From Thermus tenuipuniceus (GTDB taxonomy: Bacteria > Deinococcota > Deinococci > Deinococcales > Thermaceae), in assembly GCF_002964845.1 (NCBI RefSeq), contig NZ_PRDA01000034.1:1-47948 (forward strand): a DNA stretch of 47,948 bases, read 5' to 3'. The notes below the pieces were generated by a model that had not been told where the DNA came from, made no database searches, and worked only from the letters and a program-made list of their open reading frames with translations. This document shows, piece after piece, positions 23,344-31,253 of the stretch. How positions within the stretch are numbered: the first letter of the stretch is position 1; the number at the start of each line of letters is the position of its first letter. A program made the translations under genes and the position numbers.

Positions 23344-24825
23344 ATGGCCTACGGGGGCTTTTTCGTCCTCCTCTTCTTGGGCTTGGCCCTCTTCTACCCC
23401 CTTTTCCGCATCCTGGCCCTGGGGGTAGGGGAGGGGTTTGCCCAGGCCCTGGCGAACCCCTACTACTGGGAGCGCTACCTCTGGAGCCTAGAGTATGGGC
23501 TTCTCTCCGCCCTTCTCACCTTGTCCCTGGCCCTGCCCCTGGCCTTCCTCTTCCGCCGCCGCTTTCCCTTTAGGGGGGTTTTCCTGGCTCTTTCCACCTT
23601 GCCCTTTGTCCTCCCCACCCCGGTGGTGGCCCTGGGGTTTTTAGCCCTCCTGGGCCCCAGGGGACTTCTGGGGGTGGACCTTTACGGCACCAAGGTCCTC
23701 CTCCTTCTGGCTGCCCTCTTTTACAACCTGGGCCTTGCCCTCAGGATTCTCCTGCCGGTGGCCTTGAACCTGGAAGGCCCCTTGCAGGCGGCCAGGGTCC
23801 TGGGGGCCTCGAGCCTCAGGGCTTTTCTAAGGGTGGGGCTTCCCCTCCTGCTCCCCGCCTTGGGTTCTGCGGGGCTTTTGGTGTTCGTCTACGCCTTCTC
23901 CGCCTTCGGGGTGCCCCTCCTTTTGGGGGGGGCCAGGTACGCCACCCTCGAGGTGGAGGTCTACACCCTCTTGGCCTACCGCCTGGCCTTCCCCGAAGCC
24001 AGCGCCCTCATGCTTTTGGAGATTCTCACCCTGGGCCTCGCCGTGGCCCTCTACCTGCGCCTCCGGCCCTACCCCCTGCCCCCTGGAGGGCTTCTTCCCC
24101 CTCCTCCTTGGGCCTATACCCTGGGACTAGGCGCCTTTTTTCTCCTCCTTTTTGCCCCCTTGTGGGGGCTGTTTCTGCGCCTGGACCTAGGGGCCTTGGC
24201 CTCCGCCTGGGCCTCGGAGGACTTCACCCCCCTTTCCGTGGCCTTGGAGAATAGCCTCCGTTTCACCCTCTTGGCCCTGGCCCTGGCGCTTCCTTTGGGA
24301 ATAGCCTATGCCGCAGCGGCCCGCCGGAGCCCCCTCATGGACCTCTTAGGGCTTTTCCCCCTCATGGTGAGCCCGGTGGCCGTGGGCCTCGGCTACCTTT
24401 TGGCTTACCCGAACCTCCGGGGCTCCTTGCCCCTTTTGCTTGCCGCCTATGCCCTTTTGGCCTATCCCCTCCTTGCCCGGGCCCTCCTGCCTGCCTTAAG
24501 GAGCCTTTCCCCAAGCCTCCTCGAGGCGGCCCGGGTCCTGGGGGCCACGCCCCTTCGGGCGTTTTTGCGGGTGGAGATCCCCTTGGTCTTTCCCGCCCTG
24601 CAATCTGGGCTTGCCCTGGCCTTGGCCGCCATTTTGGGGGAGTTTGGGGCCACCCTGGTGCTCTGGCGGCCCGAGTGGACCACCCTGACCCTGGCCATCT
24701 ATGAGCGCCTGGGAAGGCCGGGGGAGGTGCCCTATAAGGAAGCCCTGGCCATCGCCGCCCTTCTCGCCCTCATCTCCGGGCTCCTCTTCTACCTCCTGGA
24801 CCGGGGGCGGGGAAGGTGGGGCTAA
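23344..24825 (+). CDS. thiP: thiamine ABC transporter permease
   Basis: A 493-residue membrane protein with about 12 membrane segments and two copies of the permease domain, as expected for ThiP. Each half has an EAA-type loop that contacts the ATPase: 'QAARVLGASSLRAFLRVGLP' near residue 155 and 'EAARVLGATPLRAFLRVEIP' near 395. ATG 23344 was chosen; an in-frame TTG at 23323 is possible. It shares the thiB transcript (66-base gap). No ThiQ ATPase follows: the next gene, mutM, is on the other strand. Confidence 0.9.
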   Translation: MAYGGFFVLLFLGLALFYPLFRILALGVGEGFAQALANPYYWERYLWSLEYGLLSALLTLSLALPLAFLFRRRFPFRGVFLALSTLPFVLPTPVVALGFLALLGPRGLLGVDLYGTKVLLLLAALFYNLGLALRILLPVALNLEGPLQAARVLGASSLRAFLRVGLPLLLPALGSAGLLVFVYAFSAFGVPLLLGGARYATLEVEVYTLLAYRLAFPEASALMLLEILTLGLAVALYLRLRPYPLPPGGLLPPPPWAYTLGLGAFFLLLFAPLWGLFLRLDLGALASAWASEDFTPLSVALENSLRFTLLALALALPLGIAYAAAARRSPLMDLLGLFPLMVSPVAVGLGYLLAYPNLRGSLPLLLAAYALLAYPLLARALLPALRSLSPSLLEAARVLGATPLRAFLRVEIPLVFPALQSGLALALAAILGEFGATLVLWRPEWTTLTLAIYERLGRPGEVPYKEALAIAALLALISGLLFYLLDRGRGRWG

Positions 24826-24865
24826 GTACCCCGACGGGGCCCCCGAAAAGGCCAGGGGCAAGCCG

Positions 24866-25660
24866 CTAGGTCTGGCAACGGGGGCAGTGGTGGGTTCCCC
24901 GCCCCGCCACCACCGCCCGGGCTACGGGAGCGCCGCACCGGGGGCAGGGAAACCCCGCGCGGCCGTAGACCGCGTGGCGCATCTGGAAGCTTCCCGGAAG
25001 GCCGTCGGGTTGCTGGTAGGCGCGGTCGGAAAGGGTACTCCCCCCTTGAGCGGTGGCCTCGGCGAGCACCTCCTTAAGGGCTGCAAACAGCCTTTGCCCT
25101 TCGGCTTCCGTAAGCTCCCGCCCCCGGCGGAAAGGGGAGAGGCGGGCCCTGAAGAGGGTTTCGTCGGCATAGATGTTTCCCACCCCGGCGGCGAGGCGCT
25201 GGTCTAAAAGGAGGCTCTTGAGGGGCTTGCCGCTTTTCCTTAAGCCTTCCCAGAACTCCGGGAAGCGGAAGGCCTTGGAAAGGGGCTCGGGGCCCAGGCG
25301 GGAGAGAAGGGGGATCTCGCGGTAATCTCCCCTCTCCACCACCCAAATGCGCCCGAAGCGCCTCGGGTCGTGGAAGAAGACCTCTCCCTGGTCCAGGCGG
25401 AAGGCCACCCGGGTGTGGGGGGTCTTTTGCAGGCGGAATCCCCCGGTCATGCCCAGGTGGACCACCATCTCCAAGCCTCCAGAGAGGGAAAAGAGGAGGA
25501 ACTTCCCGCGGCGCAGGAGGCTTTCCACCGCCTGCCCCTGGGCCCCTTCCGTGTGGCGGTAGCGCCTTGGGTCCTGGTGGTGGATTTCCAGGAAGCGCCG
25601 CCCGAGAAGGAGGGGCTCGAGGCGCCGCCTTGTGGTTTCCACCTCGGGCAGTTCAGGCAT
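24866..25660 (-). CDS. mutM: formamidopyrimidine-DNA glycosylase (Fpg/MutM)
   Basis: A 264-residue base-excision-repair glycosylase/AP lyase for 8-oxoguanine and related lesions. The N-terminal catalytic P-E-L-P-E-V-E begins directly after Met, with Pro2 as the Schiff-base nucleophile and Glu3 as the acid. A conserved Lys is in 'RRGKFLLFSL', the 'VGNIYADE' helix-two-turn-helix is near 165-172, and a C-terminal zinc finger C-x2-C-x16-C-x2-C closes the protein. I set the start at 25660 because Pro must be residue 2; GGAGG precedes it. It overlaps the DCC gene by 8 bases. Confidence 0.95.
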   Translation of the reverse strand: MPELPEVETTRRRLEPLLLGRRFLEIHHQDPRRYRHTEGAQGQAVESLLRRGKFLLFSLSGGLEMVVHLGMTGGFRLQKTPHTRVAFRLDQGEVFFHDPRRFGRIWVVERGDYREIPLLSRLGPEPLSKAFRFPEFWEGLRKSGKPLKSLLLDQRLAAGVGNIYADETLFRARLSPFRRGRELTEAEGQRLFAALKEVLAEATAQGGSTLSDRAYQQPDGLPGSFQMRHAVYGRAGFPCPRCGAPVARAVVAGRGTHHCPRCQT

Positions 25661-25964
25661 GGGGCCTCCTTTCCGCCAGGGTGCGGTAGAGCCTGGGCCC
25701 AAGGCCAAAGGCCAGGCCCATGAGGAGGAGGGGGTAGAGGGGCCAGAGGAGGGATAACCTTCGGGCCAGGGCCAAAAGGGCCTGGTAGCCCCGGTGAACC
25801 CTTTCCCCATCCAGGATGTGGAGTTCCTGAAGAAGGGCTTCCCGGTCCAGGCCCTGGGCCTCCTGCAGGGGCTCTATCCGGAGGCTTCCCCCAAGGTCCA
25901 AGGCCTTTAGGGTCCGGCCAAAGGCCCGGCAGTAGGGGCAGGATGCGTCAATCAGCACCCGCAT
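25653..25964 (-). CDS. DCC-family (DUF393) thiol-disulfide oxidoreductase-like protein
   Basis: A 103-residue protein starting 'MRVLIDASCPYCRAF'. The D-x2-C-x2-C pattern resembles the DCC family's DGxCxxC thioredoxin-like motif, here with Cys9 and Cys12. A hydrophobic stretch ('LLWPLYPLLLMGLAFGL', about 73-89) may touch the membrane, as in family members with a YuxK-like layout. Actual redox activity is unproven. It overlaps the thioesterase gene upstream (17 bases) and mutM downstream (8 bases). Confidence 0.65.
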   Translation of the reverse strand: MRVLIDASCPYCRAFGRTLKALDLGGSLRIEPLQEAQGLDREALLQELHILDGERVHRGYQALLALARRLSLLWPLYPLLLMGLAFGLGPRLYRTLAERRPHA

Positions 25965-26325
25965 CTTGGTCCACCGGCACGGGCTGGCCCCGCTCGTTCA
26001 CCGCCACGTAGGTGAGCTCTCCCTTGGTGGCCAGAACCCGGCCGTTTTCCTGGCCGAAGCGCTCCTTGTACACCTCCACCTCCACGGTCAAGGAGGTGCG
26101 CCCCACCCGCACCACCCTGGCCACCACCTCCAGGAGGTCTCCCGTGCGGATGGGCACCTTGAACTCCACGCTGCTCACCGCCACGGTTACCACGGGCTTT
26201 TTGGCCCTTCTGGCAGCGGCGTAGGAGCCCACCTTGTCCATAAGGCCCAGCACGAAGCCGCCGAAGGCAGCCCCAAGGGGATTGGTGTGCTCGGGGAAGA
26301 CAAGCTCTAAGGTCCGTGCCTCCAT
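25948..26325 (-). CDS. hot-dog acyl-CoA thioesterase
   Basis: A 125-residue thioesterase of the YciA/BFIT type. 'FPEHTNPLGAAFGGFVLGLMDKVGSYAA' holds the family's catalytic Asp (in 'LMD') and Gly-rich helix; 'SVEFKVPIRTGDLLEV' and 'VGRTSLTVEVEVY' follow. It would hydrolyse acyl-CoA. It is preceded by a purine-rich GGGAAAGG. It lies 12 bases after the pterin dehydratase stop and overlaps the DCC gene by 17 bases, so these minus-strand genes are probably one operon. Confidence 0.85.
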   Translation of the reverse strand: MEARTLELVFPEHTNPLGAAFGGFVLGLMDKVGSYAAARRAKKPVVTVAVSSVEFKVPIRTGDLLEVVARVVRVGRTSLTVEVEVYKERFGQENGRVLATKGELTYVAVNERGQPVPVDQDAGAD

Positions 26326-26337
26326 ACCTTTCCCAGG

Positions 26338-26577
26338 CTACCCCAGGAGAAGGTCGGTGAGGCGGGCCATCTCCCGGTCCCTTTCGGTGATGCCCCCCTG
26401 GCTGTGGGTCCACCACTCCACCGTGACCCGCCCCCACTCCACGGTGAGGCGGGGGTGGTGGCCCTTGGCCTCGGCCAACTCGGCCACCCTGTTGGCAAAG
26501 GCCATCGCCTCCTGGAAGTTCGGGAAGCGGAAGGCCTTGTACAGGCGTTCTGGGTCTTGTCGTATCTCCCAGTCCAT
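26338..26577 (-). CDS. pterin-4a-carbinolamine dehydratase
   Basis: A 79-residue protein of the PCD/DCoH family, slightly shorter than usual. The signature is clear: F-x2-A-M-A-F-x2-R-V-A-E-L-A-E, then H40-H41-P42, 'VEWGRVTVEWWTH' with His58, and 'GGITERD' with Asp67. It dehydrates 4a-hydroxytetrahydropterin during pterin-cofactor recycling. No aromatic amino acid hydroxylase is in the window, so a moonlighting or salvage role is possible. TACCCT (+ strand 26584-26589) sits 6 bases before the ATG and may be a leaderless -10. Confidence 0.9.
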   Translation of the reverse strand: MDWEIRQDPERLYKAFRFPNFQEAMAFANRVAELAEAKGHHPRLTVEWGRVTVEWWTHSQGGITERDREMARLTDLLLG

Positions 26578-26594
26578 GCTTTAAGGGTAAGGGA

Positions 26595-26624
26595 AAACCC
26601 CGGGCGCCCGTGTGCCCGGGGTTT
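26595..26624 (-). terminator. intrinsic terminator after tRNA-fMet
   Basis: AAACCCCGGGC (26595-26605) and GCCCGGGGTTT (26614-26624) form a perfect 11-bp stem with an 8-base loop. On the minus strand it ends in TTTT, immediately after the tRNA. The clearest intrinsic terminator in the window. Confidence 0.85.
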
Positions 26625-26628
26625 CGTT

Positions 26629-26705
<77 letters not shown>

Positions 26706-26717
26706 TCGCCATCCTTA

Positions 26718-26746
26718 ACTATAGCGGAGGGCCTAGGGCGTGTCAA
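26718..26746 (-). promoter_or_regulatory. consensus promoter of tRNA-fMet
   Basis: On the minus strand, TTGACA (26746-26741), 17 bases, then TATAGT (26723-26718). This is the only near-perfect sigma-A promoter besides that of rpoBC. Its -35 lies inside the last codons of the upstream FAD oxidase gene. Confidence 0.9.
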
Positions 26747-28091
26747 GCACCTTGCCCGGGTTCAGGAGGCCTTCGGGGTCAAAAAGGGCCTTAAGTTTTC
26801 GCATCCAGTCCAAGGAGGGGCCGTGTTCCAGGGAGAGGTACTTCTTCTTCCTAAGGCCTACCCCATGCTCAGCGGTGCAGGTGCCCCCAAGCTCCAAGGC
26901 GCGGCGCACCAGGGCTTCGGCGTAGGCTTCCGCCTTAGGGTAGTCTTCCGGCAAAACGGGGACCAGGGTGTGGAAGTTCCCATCCCCCACGTGGCCCAGG
27001 ATGTTTCCGGTAAGGCCCATTTCCTCAAGAAGCCCTTGGGCGTGGCGCACCATCTCCGGCAGGCGGGAGAGGGGTACGGCCACATCGGTGATCACAAAGC
27101 GGTGGCCGGGGAAGAGGTGCACCAGGGCCCAGTAGGCTTGGTGGCGGGCCTCCCACTGGCGCCGGCGCTCCTCTTCGGTTTTGGCGGCCTCCACTGCCAA
27201 AGCGCCTGCCTCCTGCATGATCGTAAGGGCCAGGTTGCTTTCCGCCTCGAGGGCCTCCCGGGTGGAGGAGTGGAACTCCAGAAAGAGGGCGGGGCGCTCG
27301 GGGAAGCCCGCCTGAAGGTAGCGGTTCAGGGCCCTTAGGGCCAGCTCGTCCAAAAGTTCCAGCCGGGCCACGGGAAGCCCGCTGGCCATCACCTGATAGC
27401 TGGCCAAGGCGGCCTCCTCCACCCCGGGGAAGAAGACCCGTAGGGTGTGGATGTGCTCGGGCAGGGGATGAAGGCGCAGGGTGAGGCGGGTGATGACCCC
27501 TAAGGTCCCTTCCGAGCCGATGAAGAGGTCTTTCAGGTCGTAGCCGGCGCTGGTTTTGCGCACCCCCCGGCCAAGCTCCAGGACCTCCCCGTTGGCCAAG
27601 ACCACCTGCAGGGCCAGGACATTGGCCCGCATCCCCCCGTAGCGCACCGTGGTGGTGCCACTGGCGTTGGTGGCGGCCATCCCCCCTAGGGTGGCGTCCG
27701 CTCCGGGGTCCACGGGGAAGAAGAGGCCCGTGCCCTTTAGGGCTTCGTTTAGCGCCTTGCGGGTGAGGCCGGGTTCCACCACGCAGAGGAAGTCCTCCGG
27801 GCGCACCTCGAGGATCCGGTTCATGCAGCTGAAGTCCAAGCTGAGGGTTTCTTTCAGGGGGTAGAGGTGCCCCTCGAGGCTGGTTCCAGCCCCAAAGGGA
27901 ATCACCGCCAGGCCCTCTTCCCTGGCAAACCGCAGGGCCTTTTGCACATCCGCCACGCTTTCCGGGTAGACCACCGCCAAAACCTCCCCTTCCTCCGAGT
28001 AGCCCTCGTCCCGCCCGTGGCGGCGGCGTTCGGAAAGGGAGGTGTCCACCTTGCCCGGGAAAAGGCGCTTTAGAGCCTCCAAGGTGTCCAT
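26733..28091 (-). CDS. FAD-linked oxidase (GlcD / D-lactate dehydrogenase type)
   Basis: A 452-residue flavoprotein of the vanillyl-alcohol oxidase fold. FAD-binding PCMH domain, about residues 30-215: 'PFGAGTSLEGHL', 'DPGADATLGGMAATNASGTTTVRYGGM' and 'GSEGTLGVIT'. Substrate domain with 'GHVGDGNFHTLVPV' and the terminal 'AEHGVGLRKK' His. It oxidises a 2-hydroxyacid such as D-lactate or glycolate. No GlcE/GlcF partners are adjacent, favouring a stand-alone D-lactate dehydrogenase. TAAACT (+ 28099-28104), containing the MFS stop, ends 7 bases before ATG. Confidence 0.88.
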   Translation of the reverse strand: MDTLEALKRLFPGKVDTSLSERRRHGRDEGYSEEGEVLAVVYPESVADVQKALRFAREEGLAVIPFGAGTSLEGHLYPLKETLSLDFSCMNRILEVRPEDFLCVVEPGLTRKALNEALKGTGLFFPVDPGADATLGGMAATNASGTTTVRYGGMRANVLALQVVLANGEVLELGRGVRKTSAGYDLKDLFIGSEGTLGVITRLTLRLHPLPEHIHTLRVFFPGVEEAALASYQVMASGLPVARLELLDELALRALNRYLQAGFPERPALFLEFHSSTREALEAESNLALTIMQEAGALAVEAAKTEEERRRQWEARHQAYWALVHLFPGHRFVITDVAVPLSRLPEMVRHAQGLLEEMGLTGNILGHVGDGNFHTLVPVLPEDYPKAEAYAEALVRRALELGGTCTAEHGVGLRKKKYLSLEHGPSLDWMRKLKALFDPEGLLNPGKVLDTP

Positions 28092-28101
28092 GGGAGCCAG
28101 T

Positions 28102-29346
28102 TTAGTCCGGCTTGGCGTCGGGGAGAAGGGTTTCCGCCTCCCGCACCGTGGGGAAAAGGTATCCGGATAGCCCCCACACCACCCCCAGGCCGCCGAAGAT
28201 TAGCAGCATGAGGGCGATGCCCTCTCCCGAACCGTACCAGGGGGCGAAGACCCGGTCAGCCAAGGGCCCAGAGAGGAGCATGGCCAGGGGATTGGCGAAC
28301 CAGGCGATCATCCGCCGGGCGGCGAAGACCTTCCCCTGGACCTCGAGGGGCACCTTGGACTGCCAGATGGCCTGGTTGGAACCGTTTAGCACGGGGATGA
28401 AGAGGCTCTCCATGAAGGCCAAGGCCGCCCAGGCCTGGGGGCCCTCCACCACGCCCATGAGGGCCAGGGCCAGGCTGGAGAGGGCCATGCCCAGGAATAC
28501 CCCGTGCACCCGCTTCCGGGGGCCGCCCCAGAGGGAGAGGAGAAGTCCTCCCGCCACCCCTCCGAGCCCCGAGGCCGAGCGCACCAGGGCCAAAGCGGTC
28601 TCGGAGAGGGCGGTCTTGGCCAGGACCATGGCCGGAAGGACGGTGGCCGCCAGGGTGGTGAGGAAGTTCACCCCGAAGAACATGAGCTGCAGGCCCAAGA
28701 GGGGGGGTCTTTGCAGGATGAAGCGGAAGCCGAAGAGGGCCTCCTCCAGGAGGGAGGATGGGGGCCTGAGCGGGGCCTTGGGGTTGGGAATGGGCAGGAG
28801 GAGAAGGGTAAGGATGGCCGTGCCGGCTCCGAGGAGGTCCAGGGCGAAGATGCCTCCAAGGCCCAGGGGCTTCAGGAGGGCTGCGGCCAGCACAGGGGCC
28901 CCCACCCCCGCCAAGGACTCCGCCAGGCTCATCATGCCGCTCGCCCGGGCGTAGTCCTTTTTTTCCAGCATGGCGGAAAGGGCGGCGGAGAGGGCGGGCC
29001 AGTGGAGGCTACCCAGCGCGCCGGTTAAGGCGGAGACCAGGTAGAGCTGCCATACCTGTAGCTGACCGAGAAGGAATGCCAGGAGGAGAAGGCCCGTGGC
29101 CAGGCCGCTTCCCAGGTCCGCGGCCAGCATGGTCCACTTCCTAGGGTAGCGGTCCACCAAGGCTCCCGCCAGGGGCGAGAGGAGGATCAGGGGGAGGAAG
29201 TGGAAGAAGCCCAAAAGGGAAAGGGTGGTGGCCAGACCCGTCTTCTGGTAGGCGTAGAGGGTGAGGGCGAACCAGGTCATCTCCCGGCCCACCAGGGCCA
29301 GGGCCTGGCCCACCCAGAGCAGGCGGAAGGCGGCGAAGCCCTGCAT
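28102..29346 (-). CDS. MFS exporter (MFS_3/EntS-like)
   Basis: A 414-residue transporter with about 12 membrane segments. MFS motif A is visible ('GALVDRYPRKWTMLAADL', about residues 57-74) and the central loop separates two six-helix halves. It resembles drug or siderophore exporters. I start at ATG 29346; GTG 29355 is an in-frame alternative. It is divergent from the winged-helix regulator at 29405, with a 9-bp inverted repeat between, so the regulator probably controls it. Confidence 0.8.
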   Translation of the reverse strand: MQGFAAFRLLWVGQALALVGREMTWFALTLYAYQKTGLATTLSLLGFFHFLPLILLSPLAGALVDRYPRKWTMLAADLGSGLATGLLLLAFLLGQLQVWQLYLVSALTGALGSLHWPALSAALSAMLEKKDYARASGMMSLAESLAGVGAPVLAAALLKPLGLGGIFALDLLGAGTAILTLLLLPIPNPKAPLRPPSSLLEEALFGFRFILQRPPLLGLQLMFFGVNFLTTLAATVLPAMVLAKTALSETALALVRSASGLGGVAGGLLLSLWGGPRKRVHGVFLGMALSSLALALMGVVEGPQAWAALAFMESLFIPVLNGSNQAIWQSKVPLEVQGKVFAARRMIAWFANPLAMLLSGPLADRVFAPWYGSGEGIALMLLIFGGLGVVWGLSGYLFPTVREAETLLPDAKPD

Positions 29347-29365
29347 GCTGCCCACTTTCCCCTTC

Positions 29366-29403
29366 CCTCTACTCCAGGCGCAAGCGGACCTTTAGAGTAG
29401 AGG
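29366..29403. promoter_or_regulatory. inverted-repeat operator between MFS exporter and regulator
   Basis: CCTCTACTC (29366-29374) and GAGTAGAGG (29395-29403) are perfect 9-bp inverted arms separated by 20 bases. The right arm overlaps the regulator's TAGAGT -10 box (29393-29398), which is 6 bases before ATG 29405. The left arm carries a matching minus-strand TAGAGG for the exporter. A dimer bound to both arms could block both promoters. Confidence 0.55.
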
Positions 29404-29404
29404 C

Positions 29405-30025
29405 ATGGCTCTCTGGGTGGAAAACCCCTTGGCGGCTCGCCTCCTGGCGGACCCCGGGATGGCCGTGGCCCTGAAGCCCTTCATGAAGGGCCCGACCAGC
29501 GTGAAGGACCTGGCCTTGGCCCAGGGGCTTTCCCTGCAGCAGGCCCACTACCGGGTGGGCCTCTTCCTGCGGGCGGGGCTTTTGGTGCCCGCCGGGATCC
29601 TGCGCAGGCGGGGACGGCCCGTGCGCCTTTACCGGGCGGTGGACACCGATTTTCGCATTCCGCGGGAGCGGGTGCCGGAGAGGGTCCTGCGGGCCCTCGA
29701 GGGGGCCAGAAGCTGGCAGGAGGAGTGGGCGAGGGCCCTCGAGGCCCACGACCCCGGCTACGGGGCCGTCCTAAGGGTCTTCCTGAACGAGGAGGGCCTT
29801 TTGGAGTTCGGGGGCGAGGCGGAACCCGACCTCCTGGCCGAGGACTTTCCTCCCTTGGTGAACCTTTGGAGCGCCGGGCTTTACCTGAGCCGGGAGGAGG
29901 CCAAAACCTTCCAGCGGGAGCTTCTCGCCCTGTACCACCGCTACGCCGCCTTGTCCCCGGCGCGGCAGGCGGAGGGCCAGGCCCGGTACCTGGTCCACCT
30001 CGGCCTGGCCCCGGCACCGAAATAG
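29405..30025 (+). CDS. winged-helix (ArsR-like) transcriptional regulator
   Basis: A 206-residue protein. Residues about 10-75 look like a winged helix-turn-helix: 'NPLAARLLAD', a recognition region 'SVKDLALAQGLSLQQAHYRV' and a basic wing 'ILRRRGRPVRLYRAV'. The C-terminal part is helical and probably senses a ligand or dimerises. ArsR/PadR-like overall, with no clear metal-binding cysteines (no Cys visible), so a small-molecule ligand is likelier than a metal. Divergent from the exporter, with a shared operator. Confidence 0.75.
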   Translation: MALWVENPLAARLLADPGMAVALKPFMKGPTSVKDLALAQGLSLQQAHYRVGLFLRAGLLVPAGILRRRGRPVRLYRAVDTDFRIPRERVPERVLRALEGARSWQEEWARALEAHDPGYGAVLRVFLNEEGLLEFGGEAEPDLLAEDFPPLVNLWSAGLYLSREEAKTFQRELLALYHRYAALSPARQAEGQARYLVHLGLAPAPK

Positions 30026-30031
30026 GCTTCT

Positions 30032-30991
30032 TTACGCCTCGCCCTTCAGGATGGCCTCAATCCGCTCCAGGGCCTCCTTTGGCAGGTCCACCCCCGCGGC
30101 CCCCAGGCTTTCTCGGATCTGCTCGGGCCGGGTGGCCCCGGTGATGGCGCTGGAGATGCCAGGGAGGCGCAAAACCCAGGCCAGGGCCAGCTGGGTGCGG
30201 GTGAGGCCCAGTTCCTCCGCCACCTCCTTAAGCCGCAGCACCTTCCTGCGGTTCTCCTCGGTGAGGAAGCGCTCGGCGAACTGGGGGTAGCGGGCGAAGC
30301 GGCTTTCCGGCGGGATGCCCCCGTCGTAGCGGCCGGTGAGCATGCCCATGGCCAGGGGGCTCCAGACCACCAGGCCCATGCCGAAGCGCTCCGCCTCGGG
30401 GAGGATCTCCCCCTCCACCCGCTCCCGGTAGAGCATGGAGTACTGGGGCTGCTCCACCACGGGCGGGTGGAGGCCGTTGGCCTTGGCGAAGGCCACCGCT
30501 TCAGCGATCCTGGCCGCAGGCCACTCCGAGGTGCCCCAGTAGAGGGTGTAGCCCCGCTCCACCAGGGTATGCATGGCGTAGACGATCTCCTCCATGGGCA
30601 CCTCGGGGTCGTAGCGGTGGGCGAAGAAGAGGTCCACGTAGTCGGTCCTGAGGCGCTTGAGGCTTTTCGTGAGGCTTTCCAGGAGGTGCTTGCGGCTTAA
30701 GCCCCGGTCGTTGGGGTCCTCGGACATAGGCCAGTAGGCCTTGGTGGAGAGGACCAGGGTGTGCCGGGGGAACTCCTTGAGCACCTCTCCCATGACCTCC
30801 TCCGCCAGGCCCTTGGCGTAGACGTCGGCGTTGTCAAAGAAGTTGACCCCGCCCTCGTAGGCGATCTTCACGATCTCCCGGATGGTTTCCCTGTCCTTCA
30901 CCGCGTCGCCAAAGGTGACCCAGGCCCCCAAGGAGATCTCGGAAACCTTTAGGCCCCACTTCCCCAGCTTCCGGTAGCGCATCTCGCCCAT
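30032..30991 (-). CDS. aldo/keto reductase (Kv-beta-like)
   Basis: A 319-residue NADPH-dependent aldo/keto reductase. Barrel start 'YRKLGKWGLKVSEISLGAWVTFG', catalytic tetrad Asp-Tyr-Lys-His: Asp of 'FFDNADVY', the Tyr in that segment, Lys of 'STKAYW' and His of 'FFAHRYDP'. The C-terminal part binds cofactor ('WSPLAMGMLTGRY', 'SSAITGATRPEQIRE'). The substrate is unknown. ATG 30991 is preceded by GGAGG; a -10-like TAAACT lies at + 31001-31006, and the palindrome at 31021-31040 overlaps its -35 area. Confidence 0.88.
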   Translation of the reverse strand: MGEMRYRKLGKWGLKVSEISLGAWVTFGDAVKDRETIREIVKIAYEGGVNFFDNADVYAKGLAEEVMGEVLKEFPRHTLVLSTKAYWPMSEDPNDRGLSRKHLLESLTKSLKRLRTDYVDLFFAHRYDPEVPMEEIVYAMHTLVERGYTLYWGTSEWPAARIAEAVAFAKANGLHPPVVEQPQYSMLYRERVEGEILPEAERFGMGLVVWSPLAMGMLTGRYDGGIPPESRFARYPQFAERFLTEENRRKVLRLKEVAEELGLTRTQLALAWVLRLPGISSAITGATRPEQIRESLGAAGVDLPKEALERIEAILKGEA

Positions 30992-31020
30992 AGCCTCCGG
31001 AGTTTACCCCTTTGGCCCGA

Positions 31021-31040
31021 GACTGACCAGTGGGTCAGTC
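31021..31040. promoter_or_regulatory. palindrome GACTGACC-N4-GGTCAGTC upstream of aldo/keto reductase
   Basis: A perfect 8-bp inverted repeat with a 4-base spacer covers the CDGSH stop codon and the -35 region of the aldo/keto reductase promoter. The core TGACC-N4-GGTCA matches the one at 4031-4044. It looks like the operator of a dimeric (TetR-type) repressor. Confidence 0.5.
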
Positions 31041-31244
31041 CCCTTCCACCTCCAGCACTCCGCCCGGGGCCTGAAAACCGATCCGCTTGTGCGTGCCGTC
31101 GCAGAAGGGCTTGTTTCCCGAACCTCCGCAACGGCAGAGGAAGACCCTTGGCCTCTCTAGGACCTCCTCCCGCTCCCCCAGCCGCACTGCGAAGCGCTTT
31201 CCCTCCACCCGGATGGGACCGTTCTCCAAGAACTCCAGCCGCAT
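31035..31244 (-). CDS. CDGSH iron-sulfur domain protein
   Basis: A 69-residue protein with the full CDGSH [2Fe-2S] signature: C37-x-C39-x2-S-x3-P-x-C48-D-G-T-H52. The 3Cys-1His cluster is redox-active and often labile; bacterial members are implicated in iron-sulfur or redox homeostasis. It follows the AbrB-like gene after 9 bases; TAGCAT, formed by the AbrB stop, is 6 bases before its ATG. An operon with the aldo/keto reductase is plausible. Confidence 0.93.
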   Translation of the reverse strand: MRLEFLENGPIRVEGKRFAVRLGEREEVLERPRVFLCRCGGSGNKPFCDGTHKRIGFQAPGGVLEVEGD

Positions 31245-31253
31245 GGCTTCATG

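Noticed and set aside
24826-24865. Bidirectional terminator between thiP and mutM
   Set aside because: The CCCCG-A-CGGGG repeat has too small a loop for a stable hairpin and no U-tract.
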